NCBI GenBank assembly: GCA_022559845.1
Contig: CM040128.1
Coordinates: 173,654,413 to 173,718,412, forward strand
Length of the DNA stretch: 64,000 nucleotides
Direction of reading: 5' to 3'
Source of the DNA: Amorphophallus konjac
Lineage: Eukaryota > Streptophyta > Magnoliopsida > Alismatales > Araceae
Below, piece by piece: positions 9,876 through 21,780 of the stretch (positions are counted from its first letter, which is position 1; the number at the start of each line of letters is the position of its first letter). The position numbers were made by a program, and so were the translations under genes. The notes under the pieces were generated by a model. It did not search any database. It saw only the letters and a list, made by a program, of their open reading frames with translations, and was not told where the DNA came from.

Positions 9876-12039
9876 CCTGTGACGACCCGGATCCCGGATA
9901 CCGGATATACCGGATAGAACTACCGAGTAGACCCGATACCACTTGGAACCCGCGAGGCCTCCCAAGAGCGGTAAAGCTCCGAAGGGATAAAAGGCATGTG
10001 TAGAGTACATTGAAGCCACAGAGATATAACAGTAAGCAATTAAATTTCATTAGATCGGTTTGATAAAGTAGCAGAAATAAAATTACTTTTTAATTAACAA
10101 TTTTAATTTAACAATTATACCAGAGTCCAGTCCAAAGGAAAGACAAGCAGTACAGTCAACAGAAAGGAAGGACGTACACTGAGGTCGGGGGAAGCCCGAC
10201 GTAGGTACCGCTGGCAGCTACAGACACACCACACTAGGCATCGCGGAAGCAGAACGACGTCACCCACCTGAAAAGCAGGGGTGAGCCTCGTGTCACTGGC
10301 CCAGTAGGGGTCATGAGGATCCCCACTGAAAAATAACGCAGTAACACGGAACAACAACTAAAATAGCAGTAGTAGTAAAGCAGGAAAACTACCACTAGAA
10401 AGATGTAAAAGAAAACCGGAACGGAAGGAGTAGAAACAGCTCAAAGAAAAGGGAAAAGCCATACCGAACAAGCGCGGCTGTCGGACTAACCTCGGCTCCC
10501 CAAACTACTCCAGGCAGCAACAGGAAGGCGAACTCTGATCTGACAAGGTCAGGAGTTAGCGATCTGTCAGGCCTACAAAGATGGGCAAAAAGCCTAGGAA
10601 GAACCTAGACAGACACCGACGCTCTAAAGCATACATGACTCGATTGCCATGCACACTCTTCTAGACACGACCACACACACACGACTAGAACATCGTGCAC
10701 ACGACGCAACACTAACCTCGGGTAAGACCACGAGAGGGCTAACCCGGAAAGGTCACGACGTGCCAGAAACACGAGAGTCACGTGCCACGTGACGGAAGCA
10801 CCTCCTCGCTAGAAGAACAGTCAGCTGCGTCCACTGACGTCTTATGCTGCGCTTGCAAGTGTCTTGTCTGCGCTGTCGCCCAAAACATGACAGAGACTAA
10901 GACACGATCAGAACCAGAACAGTAACTACAGTAGCGAGTGACTAGACAGGGTAACGCCCGTCGATGTCAGTCCAACGCCCCTGACCACGTGTGCACACAC
11001 CGACTCTTGCTGGAGAGCCAGGCCTCTAGCTAGTTTTCCCCACCCAGCAGGACGCCACTGTACAGCGGGGGCCCACGGAAACTAGCTTACAAACTGTATA
11101 TCGGGAACTACCTTCCCCACCAACTCTCAGGTGGGTCGACACGTCGTAACGTGTCGTAAGGCTACGACTAGTGGAGGCTCACTAGACACAGAGACTCTGA
11201 AACAAGAGTGTTGTAGTACAGACAGGCAAGGAAGCACTATCGCACGTACTATGAAGCACCAAGGCAGCAAGACAACTACCAACAGACTCAGGACAAGGTG
11301 ACTAGACCTACTAACATAATGATCCTTGAGTCTCACAACTCGGAGTCAAGATCATTGTACAACGGCAGAGACACGCCGCCAATCGGTCTAATCCTAAGCC
11401 AGAGGAAACAACCGTAGAAAATGACACACGGAGACCTGAGGGATCAACGAGACCCTCAGTACACCTGGACACATAAACCGAGGTAAGACGATACCTCGAG
11501 GCACCCAGAACCATGTCTCGAACTGGACAGATCTGCCGAGACACACAAGGTCCCCTGTCAACCACTGGGTCACCCCGGGTTGACCGGAACCGGACAATGA
11601 TGATTCAACAGTAGGAAAGAGAATCCTACTCCAAGCAAGAAAACTCATGGCTACCTCATAACGTAGTCTTAGCCCTCATAGGACGTCAGGAGACATCCAC
11701 AGGACAACAGGAAGACCACAAGGTCAAGCCAAGACATACGGAAATCGAAACGACGAAGAACAACCCTCTGGGCATAAACGACTCCTTATCCAGCCGCCAG
11801 GCGAACCAAGCAGCCAAGGAAGTAGCCGCAACGCACACAGAGACAAGGATACCGGCAGTCGTGGGTAGGGCCACGAGATGACTATAGCGATCAAGGATAT
11901 GACCACTAGGATCAGTCAACTCAGGCAGACCTGGCCGACAAACCACCCAGCGGTCTATAGAAGACACGCGACACGGACTAGCTAACCGTCCTATGACACA
12001 CACACACACAGACGGACACAGATTAGACCATCACGGCCA

Positions 12040-12470
12040 GAAGATACAACCACGGACTCAACTCACTGGGCGGTCACAAAGGGGCCGCTCAATGAGCTGA
12101 ACGGTCCGGACAGGGCCGCTCAATCGAACAAAACGGTTTAAACGGAACCACTCAACGGGACAGACCTCAAGGTACTGAAAGACTGGACGGTTAGGGCTGG
12201 ACCGCACCAAGGCATAGAGCAGTTAAGGGAAAGCCGCTCAAGCCAACCGACCTACTACAGTACTCGGTCAGACGACGGTCAGAACGGTCTAGGGACAGAC
12301 CGCTCAACGCACAGGACGGCTAAGGGAGAACCGCCCCATGAACCGCCTTAAAACGTTGACCCAAGGTCAACCGTGCTAAGCGGTCAAGACCTGGCCGCTC
12401 AACACCACGGGAAAAATAGAACGGCTGGGAACCAGCCGCTCAAGTGGACTGGGCGGCTCACACCTGGTAG
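12040..12470. repeat. Degenerate array of CCGCTCAA motifs
   Basis: About nine copies of (G/A)CCGCTCAA, each 30-55 bp apart and usually preceded by ACGGT or CGGTC. Examples are GGGCCGCTCAATCG, AGACCGCTCAACGC and CAGCCGCTCAAGTGG. They lie within the LTR. Confidence 0.6.
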
Positions 12471-13283
12471 CGCCATCCACTGGGTGGTATGTCGCGCGAC
12501 CGCGCAGACGCCCACCGACTCACTCTAAATGGTCCAAAACCAGCAGCCCTAAGCCCAACGTGGTTAATGTTAAACCGAGTAGGCGTCACGGCGAGCAAAC
12601 CACAGGATCGGCCCGATCGTGGCCTTTCCACGCCCCGTTCATTCCGAAACGAAGGGGATACATCCATAACGACGATATACAACACTTAGACTCCAACGGG
12701 AGTCGAATCGGCCAAGAAACAGTGAGAAACGGGCGATTTCTTCAAATCGACCCAAATGGAATCACCGGACTTCCCGGGCTCCTAACGGTCCCGAATGACC
12801 GCCAATCGACACGAAATCAGTGACCATAGAACGCGAACGTTCCAGGGAGTCCATTGAGACTAACTGATCTAAAAACCATCACCATTTTTCGGTGAACCCT
12901 GCGAATTCCCAAAACCACGGTTTTACCTAAACGAGCCCAAACTCACCCGTTCTAGCACCGAACAACGTGAAACTGCAGGGAAAACGTGCAAGAGAAGTAG
13001 GTGATCCGTCTCCCTACCTCCACCGAAGAAACCGTGCGCCGAAGCGACTAATCCACGCCGAAAATGTCAAAACATGAACCGCGCCGATCTCGAAATCCAC
13101 CGAGGGATCGCGCCACGCCACGCTCAAACCGTCGCTCCATCCCGCGTCTCGATCACTCCATCGCGTCCCCGCCTCGGCCAGCTCTCCACGGTCGCGCGCC
13201 CCGCGTCGAACGGTCCTGAGACGAGAGAGAACGAGAGAGAGAAAGAGATGAGAGAAATGAGGGAGGAGAGAGAGTGAAGAAGA

Positions 13284-13293
13284 AATAAATAAA
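13284..13293 (-). promoter_or_regulatory. Possible TATA region of the long LTR
   Basis: Minus-strand CTTTATTTATTTCTTCTTC is followed by about 60 bp of CT-rich sequence, then GC-rich leader with a splice-donor-like GGAGGTAGGGAG. This is a weak TATA, called mainly from context. Confidence 0.35.
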
Positions 13294-13432
13294 GACCTAA
13301 TAAGAATCCAATAAGGATCTAGGGCATTACGGTCACTCGCGGTCACTCGCTTTGATGCGGTCACTCGTTTGACGCGTTCTCGTTTGACCTTCCAACCTAG
13401 TTTTCCCGTGTTTCTGCGCAACCTGTTATCAT

Positions 13433-14240
13433 TCTAACCTTTCCAATTATCTTTGACTCTAGAGTGATAAATCCTTGGAATTTTCCTTGACAACTGGAAT
13501 TCTTAAGTCTTACACTTGGTCTCAATTCGTTTGGTATCTTGCTGTATCATGGTCCTTGTGCATAATGTGTTAAATATTATTTCCGGACATAACTCTTCTT
13601 GATTCCACTTGACCATAAATATTACATGAAAACTGTCTAGTATCTAATAAAGGGCTTTGGGTCCGCTTGACAATCAATGCCAGTTCGGACGGAATGTCCA
13701 AATATTACTGGGTTCATGAGATATACTGGGATGTGGCATTACACCAATACTGACATCGTAATTGAACTAGATAATTCTACTACAAGTGAAATTACTGAAC
13801 TGAATATTGTTCTTGTTACATGACTGATATGAATGACTGATACTGATATTCTTGGCCCGAAAGGGTAATTATTTGCTTGGAATTCTACTATTATTTGGCC
13901 AATCCCCTAAGTTATGTTCACTGGTACTGTTCACTGTGCATTGCTATCTTGATATTGGCTCATGAATCTTCATATTGATATCTATGCGAGTCCTTACCAT
14001 TTGATGCTCTATTGTTCATTATTTAGTTACTAGCACCTCTATTCTGCTCTTTAGTTTTGACTGTTTATATCTCGATCTGATTCTCATTTTGTACCAATCA
14101 TCATATAGCATACTCTACATAGTTAAAATGTTAATTTACTTATATTCTACCTGATTAAAGAGATATACTTCCTACTAAGTTTTTTACTCACCCAGTTTCC
14201 TTTAATATTTTTCAGGTAATAATGAAGAAGATATACATTC
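13433..14240. other. AT-rich LTR-like sequence, unassigned
   Basis: About 0.8 kb of AT-rich sequence without coding potential. On the plus strand, phrases such as ACTCACCCAGTTTCC and TTTTTCAGGTAAT look like the intron-like 3' part of Ty3 LTRs. It ends where the Tat-2 LTR begins. I cannot decide whether it belongs to the LTR on its left. Confidence 0.4.
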
Positions 14241-15189
14241 TGTAGAGACAGAAATATAGTTTCTAGTCCTCGTACCACACTTTCAAGATTTGTTTGTCGG
14301 GGAAGAGCAGCCGACCACCCGCGAAAACCTACAAGCACTAGAGAAATTGTGTCAGAAGGAACCCTGGGTGTGAGCTTAGGAGACAACCCTTCGATACTTA
14401 AGTCAGGGATGTATATAAGAAAGATGATAAGGGGGAGGATATGGGAGTGGAGAAGATAAGCCTATGTGGTGGAATGAGGGGTCCAAGAGTGGTCAGAGAG
14501 CCCAAAGGGTGCTCGGAGTGGTTGGCAAAGATTTGGAGTAGAGGAAGAATCTTTAGGACCTCCTGACTCTACTTCTCAGCTGGCGATCTCTCTTGATGGG
14601 GGATGAAGGGACCTTCCCCTCTCTCACCTTTTGTGTCTTCCTGGAGAACCCTGGGGATGCGCGGGAGTATAAAGATGTATGTTCACCGCTGGAGGTGGTC
14701 TCTGCTTCTTTGTGTGGAGTTTACTCTCAGTGTGTCTCTTTCTCTCTTTGTCTCCCTTAGGTCCGAAGGGGGACCTATTTATAAGAGGTGTCCTAGTGCT
14801 GGTCATTCCTCAACTGGGAAATGGCACAGTTCTTGAAGTAACACATCCTTGATCGTGGGACGGGGTTGCCCGTTGCGTACCTGTCAACACCAAAAAGGAC
14901 GCTATGTGGCGAGGATCTCAGCATCGTGGGAGCGACTCAGTCCCCGCCGGACGAAACTTTGTAACGATGATGGTGTTCCTCCCATTGGGCGAACTCTATG
15001 ACGCTCAAAGCGCGTGTAGTAATTCCTCCGGTGGGCTGATAGAGCCCCGCTGGGCCTTACTTGGGCCATGTCGTGTAGGCATGGGTCCATTTTGGGCTCA
15101 GTTGATCCAGACCGCATCGGGCCTGGCGACGTTGGGCCGTACTGGGCTTGGCGAACATTTTCCTCCTCACTATCCCCCACTCTCGGACA
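14241..15189 (-). repeat. Tat-2 3' LTR (949 bp)
   Basis: In element orientation it starts TGTCCGAGAGTGGGGGATAG at 15189 and ends TCTGTCTCTACA at 14241. It is homologous over its length to the plus-strand LTR at 60739-61624: both have CCGAGAGTGGGGG, GATCAAGGA, a TATA box, ACTTAAG..AGGGTTGT and TCTCTACA in the same order. The sequence after its end is not PBS-like, so this is a 3' LTR. Confidence 0.75.
14776..14783 (-). promoter_or_regulatory. TATA box of Tat-2 LTR
   Basis: Minus-strand CTCTTATAAATAGGTCC, at the same relative place as TATATAAATAGG in the homologous LTR at 61161. Confidence 0.65.
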
Positions 15190-15467
15190 TTGAGCATGCT
15201 CAGAGCCCGAGAGGAATTTCACTAGGTTAGTTGAGGAGAATGTCTAGAAGGATCTTCTCGAATGTAGGGCCCGCCACCTACTACCCTCCTTGGCACACAA
15301 GGCGGCCTCTCATGGGTTGTCAGGTGACGTCAACGTCATCATGGCGTAGCCGTTCTCCGTCTGGAGAAATGAACATGGCGGTTGCTTGGGTTTCCCGCCG
15401 TGCACCCTGCCAATGGTGGTTGCTTTCCTCCCGTGTGACCGACCGGAGTGACCACTTCATCTTTCGG

Positions 15468-15476
15468 ACCTATAAA
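15468..15476 (+). promoter_or_regulatory. Plus-strand TATA box, candidate antisense promoter of Tat-2
   Basis: CCTATAAATAAGGG on the plus strand lies 280 bp inside Tat-2 from its 3' LTR and points away from it. Plus-strand coding begins just after it. This arrangement resembles the antisense ORF of Grande/Retand-type Tat elements. Confidence 0.5.
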
Positions 15477-15803
15477 TAAGGGTGGAAGGGCTTCTGGAGG
15501 GGCTTACTCGTCTTCTTCATCTCCGACTCAAGTCCCCGTCGCACCCATCTTGTGGACGCCACCAGTGCCCCAGTGCCTGATGTGCAGCCCCCCGTCTCCC
15601 CGGATGAATCCATGGGCGAGTAGGGCGTGGAGACTGAGCAACCCGAGGATGGGCCAGGTGGCAGTCTGGAGCCAATCGTCATCACTGACAGCCCTGTGCC
15701 ACCCGAAGCCGTGCTCTCGGAGCCTGTTGCCGAGCAGGTCACTCCATCGGAGCCTGATGCCACTGGAGCAAGTGTGACGGGGAAGGTTGCTCCTACAGCA
15801 TGA
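15477..15803 (+). pseudogene. Tat-2 antisense ORF, first part
   Basis: One plus-strand frame is open from about 15477 to a TGA at 15801-15803, apart from a TAG at 15621-15623. It encodes a Pro/Glu/Val-rich acidic chain (VPDVQPPVSPDE, then EPIVITDSPVPPEAV, then EQVTPSEPDATGASV). I do not recognise a domain and see no convincing start codon. Its place between pol and the 3' LTR, in antisense orientation, is where Grande/Retand relatives carry an extra antisense gene of unknown function. That comparison is from knowledge of the lineage; the assignment here is inference. A minus-strand reading of the same interval is also open but compositionally poorer. Confidence 0.4.
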
Positions 15804-16159
15804 GGCCCTTCTCTATCCTTCTTCTCCTTTCTTCTTGAGGGCGTCTGAATGGGTCTGCCCTCTTTTGTAATTTCACTTCCTCTTGAATGAGACCACTTAG
15901 CCTTGTTTCTTGGTCACTTTGCCTGTCTCTTTTGTGGTTGACATGTCTTTGATGGGAGTTTGGGCAACCTTCTATCGTTTGGTCTCCCTGGGGGACACAT
16001 ATCGTCGGTTGGATTTTTATGGGAAGTGTGAGGCGATGATTGGTGCGATTCTCAGGATCTTTTCTGCCTCGTCTTCCGTCAAACAGGAGAGGAAGGTGGC
16101 CCCTGTGATTTTCTGGAGACTTCGACCATCCCCTATAAATATGACGTTTGTGAGGAGCT
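15804..16159 (+). pseudogene. Tat-2 antisense coding trace, second part (continues at 17728)
   Basis: Plus-strand frames switch, but protein-like stretches persist: GVWATFYRLVSLGDTY, RRLDFYGKCEAMIGA, and in a second frame GPCDFLETSTIPYKYDVCEE. Taking out the solo LTR at 16160-17722 with one GAGCT copy, this second frame continues as ELLGHLTPFPSPYGLLP to a TAA near 17776. That supports both the coding trace and the insertion boundaries. There are frameshifts, and no recognised domain or function. Confidence 0.35.
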
Positions 16160-17722
16160 TGTTGAGTTTCTCCAGGTGATTTTGATGATAACAAAATCAC
16201 GGACGTGTTTTTCATCTCGTCCTGTGCATATTTGCTCAAGAGCGAGCATTAGAAAGTAATTAAGGCAATTTTCGTCATGACAAATGCTCAAAATGTTTAA
16301 AGCTTCCAAAGTACATAAAATGAGCCAAACACACGCCAAATGGATGTCAAAGTCGTTCAAATACAAGGCCTTCTTATCCGGACATGTTTTCTTGGGCTAA
16401 CAAGCTTATTTTATCGGTTTTACTGGTTTCGGTCGACCAATGGGTTTGGATCAGTCGACCAAATCTCCCAAAATTCAGAACTCTGCAGTGTTACAGAGTT
16501 CGGTCTACCGATGGCTTTATTTCGGTCGACTGACTTTCCCAGAATTGAATGGAAATTCAGAACTATGTAGTGTTACAGAGTTCAGTCGACTGATGCCTTT
16601 TTTTCGGTCGAGCGACTTTCCCAGAACTGAACGGTCTGGCATTTCCGAGAGATTGGTCAACCGACTTACATATTTGAGTCGATCGAACCCTTCGAAGCCA
16701 CAACTTTGACTTTGCATTCTCCAACGTGGGCAAAGCTTCTCTTTTGGACTTTTGAGTCCAAAAGTCTCCTAATCTTCCAGGAAACGTGGGATGCTATTTT
16801 GGCATGTCCCTTGACCATCCTAGGCTATATAAAAACATCTTATGGGCCAAGAAACCCTAATAAACCAAGAGGATTCAAGGGAGGCTATCAAGGGAGGAAG
16901 AAGGCTGCTGCAAGAACCTGCGTGAACAGTGATCCGTCCAGCCATCCTCATTAAAGATCAAGCATTTCAAGATCCTTCTGAAGCCAAAGAAGTGGTGTTC
17001 AACTGAAGATTTAAAAATCAAGTCCTAGATCTGCATCAATCAAACATGGGGAACCTAGATCTGAACTTTTCATTTCATTTCTTCATCAAATTTGTTTTGA
17101 GCTTCAAGTGTGTATTTCCTTCTAAATCTGTGAACATCAGTGTGTGTGGATCTCTTCAGATCCGTGTGTGTGTGGATCTATTCAAATCTGCGTATGTGTG
17201 TGGATCTATTCAGATCCGTGTGTATGGTTTTTATCTTGTAATCCCTTATAAGATAGTGTGTGAATCCTCACGGATCGTGAGGGGTGAATGTAAGTTGCCC
17301 ATGTTACATCCGAACCACCTAAAAATCGTTGTCTATTGTGTGGTTTGGTCCTTTTCATCTACCCCCATTCTGTGTGATTGTTTGGGCATATTATTTCTTC
17401 TGCGTTTGATCTTTCAGATCTAGCATAATCGAGCATTTCCGTAATAGATCTTTGGAATATCGAAAAGTGGATTTGAATTGACAAGGCCAGTCCTGTCAAG
17501 ACGATAACACTTTGCGTGAGTAGATTCTTGGATTCATACCTCCGCCTAGTACCGAAGAACTATCGTGGTGATAGATTTTGATAGATCTAATCTGTAATAT
17601 AACAGATCTGAGTTTATAAGTTGCTATTTCATCATATCTTTTTAAATCGGGTAAAAATCTTCTAAAAACTGTAATCACCCAATTCACCCTCCCTCTTGGG
17701 TGTCATTGATCGCGGGACTTCA
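16160..17722 (+). repeat. Solo LTR, SIRE/Maximus-like Ty1/copia type (1563 bp)
   Basis: It starts TGTTGAGTTTCTCCAGG followed by the SIRE-like TGATTTTGATGATAAC. Near its end it has the SIRE-like AATTCACCCTCCCTCTTGGG, and it ends GGGACTTCA. It is flanked by GAGCT at 16155-16159 and 17723-17727. There is no internal region, so it is a solo LTR. It includes repeated GTCGAC-type palindromes (16425-16690) and a series of GTGTGTGGATCTATTCAGAT-like repeats at about 17140-17230. Confidence 0.75.
16425..16690. repeat. Repeated CGGTCGACCA / CAGTCGACTGA motifs
   Basis: Six or more near-palindromic GTCGAC-centred motifs (for example TTTCGGTCGACCAAT, TTCAGTCGACTGATG, TTTCGGTCGACTGAC), interspersed with the repeated phrase TGTTACAGAGTTC. 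The pattern is typical of this LTR type. Confidence 0.65.
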
Positions 17723-17727
17723 GAGCT

Positions 17728-18389
17728 TTTGGGGCACTTGACGCCTTTCCCTTCACCTTATGGACTACTCCCTTAAGCTATGTCGCTAGAGGATTCTGAG
17801 TCGTCATCGAGGGAGTCTTCCCCCAAATGTCCTTGCTTTCGGAAGGAGGCTCTGTCGGTGGTGGGCTCATCCACGATCAGAGATAGCAGTATAGGGAGTC
17901 TCTGAAGACTACCAGAGGGGATACCTTTAGGACTGGCGAGATGCCCTTATGAAGGCTCATCATTTTTATTATATCAAGGGGGTGTTGGACCTCCCCCATG
18001 ACCTATATCATCCCAAGGACGATGAATGAACCTTTGTACCCCCTTTGCAGTAATAAATTTTTTCTTTGTTATCTCTTTCTCTCCATTGGATGTGGTCGGT
18101 CCCTGTCCCTTTCTTCCTTTGATATCTACTTAATTTGCCTTTTTTTAGCTTGCCACGAATGAGTCCGAACCCCCTTGCGATGCTTGGGGAGTCCACTAGT
18201 CGTCCCTTTCTGGTTCCTAAGGGGTACATCTGGCTCTCTTCCGAGGAAGAGAAATGCTCGAGTGCCAACCTTTAGGAGCAATTTCGAAGGGTATGCTTGG
18301 GATCGTGATTCAATCGGGTTCATCATGGAGGGGGCTTAGTCCCCCCATGGAGAGAGACACCACGTCTCTAGGAGGTTCCTACAAATCCA
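17728..18389 (-). other. Tat-2 internal 3' region between two solo LTRs
   Basis: Degenerate sequence. The plus strand has scattered protein-like pieces (AMSLEDSESSSRESSPK; MSPNPLAMLGESTSRPFL) with stops and frame changes. It may be continuing antisense-ORF remnants. Nothing else recognised. Confidence 0.35.
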
Positions 18390-18523
18390 TCCTTAACACC
18401 TTTGAGGGGAGCATACGTCTATCTCTTGAAGTGGTGTAGATCGTTGCTCGCTGCTTGAAGGCTAGGGTGCCATCGTTTTGAAGGGAAGTGTATCTCCAGA
18501 AGAGGAGAGGATTATTGTCCATC
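18390..18523. repeat. Tat-2 tandem-repeat block, first piece
   Basis: Two diverged units of an 80-100 bp repeat with landmarks CGTACGTC, TCTCCTGAAGAGGAGAGG, ATTATTGCTCGCCTC and CCAACATTTTGAAGG. It stops at CCATC (18519-18523), where the solo chromovirus LTR begins. Confidence 0.7.
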
Positions 18524-19134
18524 TGATGGGGACATCAAAGCAAAACCACTAACTTTTTTTATTTTGCATTTATACCCTTGTGTTAATTGGGTTTGCAATT
18601 GTATGGCAATTATAAGCCAATGTGTTAGTCCTTAGAAATATTTGGGTATCTTTGCAAAAGGCCTTTGGATTTCTATGTAAAATGTTAGTAGGTCCAGCAG
18701 GGTCCCCCACCCTCTTTCCCATTGGTCCATCTAGGTTCTAGGGCCCACATGGGCTGGTCTTTGGTCCATGGGAGAAGGTTGACCAAGAAGTAAATTCCAA
18801 TTTGCCTCCCTTGGTCCAAGGGGCGCCCCCCCTTTATATTTTTTTATTTTTTTATTTTGGTCATTTTGACCACATGGGAGATTAATATCCTATCCCCCAT
18901 TTGTCCCTCTCTAATCCTAGATCTGAGGTTAGTTTAGGACTTTTAGTTAATCTTATAAAACCCTTGTATTTTGTGAATTCCATAGCAATTAATGAAGAAA
19001 AATTCTATTTTTTTGCTCAAGAAGGCCAAGGGCGCAGCCCTCTTCCTCTCTCCACCCGCTTGCAACTGTGAAGGCTGATCTTCTGAGGTGTGAAGCTTCC
19101 CGATCAACCCCTCTCTGAGTGAGAAGCTCAGCAC

Positions 19135-19157
19135 CGCCGCCGCCGCCGCCGCCGCCA
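19135..19157. repeat. (GCC)n microsatellite in LTR B
   Basis: About seven GCC/CCG trinucleotide repeats. Confidence 0.8.
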
Positions 19158-20610
19158 TCGAGCCGCCATCGCACCACCACCGCCTCACCGTCGGAATTCT
19201 ATCCACCCCTGGATAGCATGCTATTTCCCAATTTTTATCTCCCAATCAGAAGATCTGATCGAGCTCAAATTTTGAGGGTGAGTTCCCTACGGAATTCCCC
19301 CTCTCCAAAAAAATTTCCAGGTTATTCCTCCATCGTTTGATCCCCGTTCCACCATAGTCTTCCCTAGTCTACACAATCTGTCCCTGTGCAGATCTGTGTT
19401 CCAGCAAGCCATATCTTCACCCTTTTCCCCCCTTCCCAATTTCAGATCGATCTGAAATTTGAACTAGGATTTTTGTCCACTAAAGCCTTCTTCCACAATT
19501 TTTTTCATGATTTTATGAGTTTGTTTGCCTATCCAAAAATCCACTGTAAAATCCGAAATCTGTTATCTCTCCTACAGTCCAGATCCGACCACCACCAGCT
19601 ATATAATCCATTTCCCCTGTCAAAACACCTCAGAAAAATACAAAACAATTATTCTCGTGTTCCTTACTTCCCCCTCTATCTCCCATAAAAATCTCAACTC
19701 CTAGATCCATCGCTTGAGCCTCGGTCAACTCACTTCTTCAGGCAGACCTCAATCTGCCCAGCCAGATCTGAGACATGAAACTTTCCTATTTGAAATTCCC
19801 CCATGGAAAATCCTGCCACAGCAAAATTCCTGTGACGCCAGGTGGTTATAGATATGTGAGAGAGCTTCACAACGGCACCAATTTCGTGTTGATCCGAGAT
19901 CGGAGCTGGTCTCAGTAATTTTTACCGCCAGGTCGCGCAGTTCAGAAATTGCAGAACAGGCTCGGGACAGCAACTAGCAACGCCTCACAGATCAGGCCAC
20001 CTTGCCTTCCACAAGGTGATCCAGTGCGAGCCCTTCACAACAATCGATCCTCCAGGAGTCCCATTCGCAATGGGACCAACCCCTCCCCAATTGGCCGTCC
20101 GAGCAGAACGTGGTCCCCACAACCGTCAGCCCGCGTTGTCCGGACACCACCGACGGAGCGGTCCGAATCGCTGTCCGTCAACCCAAGTTCACTATTCCCG
20201 GGTTATTGTTGTCGCCCTTTACCTCCCTGCATGGAGTGGGCAATAAAATCCTTGCTGTAATTAAGTTTTACCATTGTACCGGGAATACGAGTCTTGGCCG
20301 GGGTCGCCTTTCCCACGCCTGGTAGCGTGGAGGTATCGTGTCTGCTCCCCTCACTCGGCATTTTTACTTATTTCGTATATAATTCTTGTTGTGCCCCTGT
20401 GATCATTTGAGTCTTCCTGTGGTTTGGGTCATTCGACATCGTCTTGTGGTCATTCGAGTTATTAGATATTCTTGGTTTTGATAATAGCTAAACACTATAA
20501 GTCATTATTATTTTAACTCTCATATGACTGACATACATGATGTTTTGTTCATGACAGATATGCCAATGAATTGCCAAGGAATGAAGTGGAGATGGCAAAT
20601 GTGAAAGCGG

Positions 20611-20694
20611 ATCGACCTGCGCGGTCAGGTCGCGGGGATCGACCTGCCCGGTCAGGTCACGGGGATCGACCTGCCCGGTCAGGTCGCGGGGATC
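20611..20694. repeat. 27-bp tandem repeat, three units
   Basis: Units beginning ATCGACCTG at 20611, 20638 and 20665. Each contains GACCTGCCCGGTCAGGTC, itself an inverted repeat (GACCTG..CAGGTC). Confidence 0.85.
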
Positions 20695-20839
20695 TGATTA
20701 TAGAAGCTATATAATCAACAGAAATCTTCAAGACTATTAAGGGTGATGCCACAGACATGAACGGGCTGCTAAAGGAGTCAAGCGATGGAGCTAAAGTAGT
20801 TAACGGACCGACCCGGGAAAGCCCAGGGTCTGCCCAGCT

Positions 20840-21020
20840 GGTGGTCGACCGCCAGCACAGGGGCGATCGACCGCCCCAACCAGCAACTTCCAGATTGTAA
20901 CTCTTTCAGTAGCGGTCGACCGCCAGCCCAGTAGCGGTCGACCGGAATTTCCAGGAACCGCCCGTTTGCAGGTTTCTCAGTAGCGGTCGACCGCCAGAAG
21001 CTGCAGGTCGACCACCAGCC
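20840..21020. repeat. Cluster of GCGGTCGACCGCCAG palindromes
   Basis: Six occurrences of (G)GTCGACC(G) within about 180 bp, usually as GTAGCGGTCGACCGCCAG. They are comparable to the GTCGAC motifs in the other SIRE-like LTR at 16160. Confidence 0.75.
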
Positions 21021-21615
21021 CCGAGCCTTCAATGTTGACTTTATTTTCCACTTCGAGAAGAGCCCCTTTCCTTGTATTTGTTTAACCCCAAAGTCACCCA
21101 ATCTTCCATAGATTGTGGATCTGGTCTGGGGGATGTCTAAGGACCATTCAAAGTCTATAAAACACATACAAGAGAGTTAGAAACCCTAATGCTTCATTTG
21201 GATCAAAGGAGATCAAGGGAGGCTTGTGGAGGCTGTTCAAGGGAGATGGTACTGTAGCCATGAACAGTACTTCGTGAAGAGATCTTCATCCATTCTAAGG
21301 GATTCAAGCCTAGATCTGAAGCTATCTAACCCTGTAAGGAAGTAAGAAGTAATCAAGGCTCTCAAGGGTGATCTAAACTGCATCAAACTCTTCATCAACT
21401 CAAAGAGATCAAAGGGAAGATCAAAGCTACAACCATAGTCTTCTTCATCAACTCAAGGAAGATCATCTCTCAAGGAAGAAGACACCATCGAAGCATCAGA
21501 TTCAAGCTCCTGCAACTCAGACAAGATCTTTTTACTCTGAGCATATTCTATATCTTGTTTGAGTGATTTCTATTTGTTCTCTTTCCATTTCTTTCAAACA
21601 ATCGAAACTGAAGAT

Positions 21616-21780
21616 CGTCCCTACCAGTGGTTAGTAGGAAGGCAATCAGAAGTTCTCCGATCTGCGGTGATTGACGTCCCTACCGGTGGTTAGTAGGAAG
21701 GCAATCGGAAGTTTTCCGATCTGCGGTGTTGACGTCCCTACCGGTGGTTAGTAGGAAGGCAATCAGAGGTTCTTCCGATT
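21616..21780. repeat. 58-59 bp tandem repeat, three units
   Basis: CGTCCCTACCGGTGGTTAG occurs at 21616, 21675 and 21733. Each unit ends with a hairpin of the form TCGGAAGTTTTCCGA. Confidence 0.85.

Larger units (their letters stand above)
9878..13432 (-). repeat. Long Ty3-type LTR, minus orientation, outer end uncertain
   Basis: The inner end is precise: GGGTCGTCACA at 9878, adjacent to the PBS. Plus-strand ORFs here are short and low quality. A likely promoter (13284-13293) followed on the minus strand by a CT-rich, gene-like leader indicates transcription leftward, so R/U5 would exceed 3 kb. I could not find the matching TGTGACGACCC outer terminus; 13432 is the point where base composition changes. 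Confidence 0.5.
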
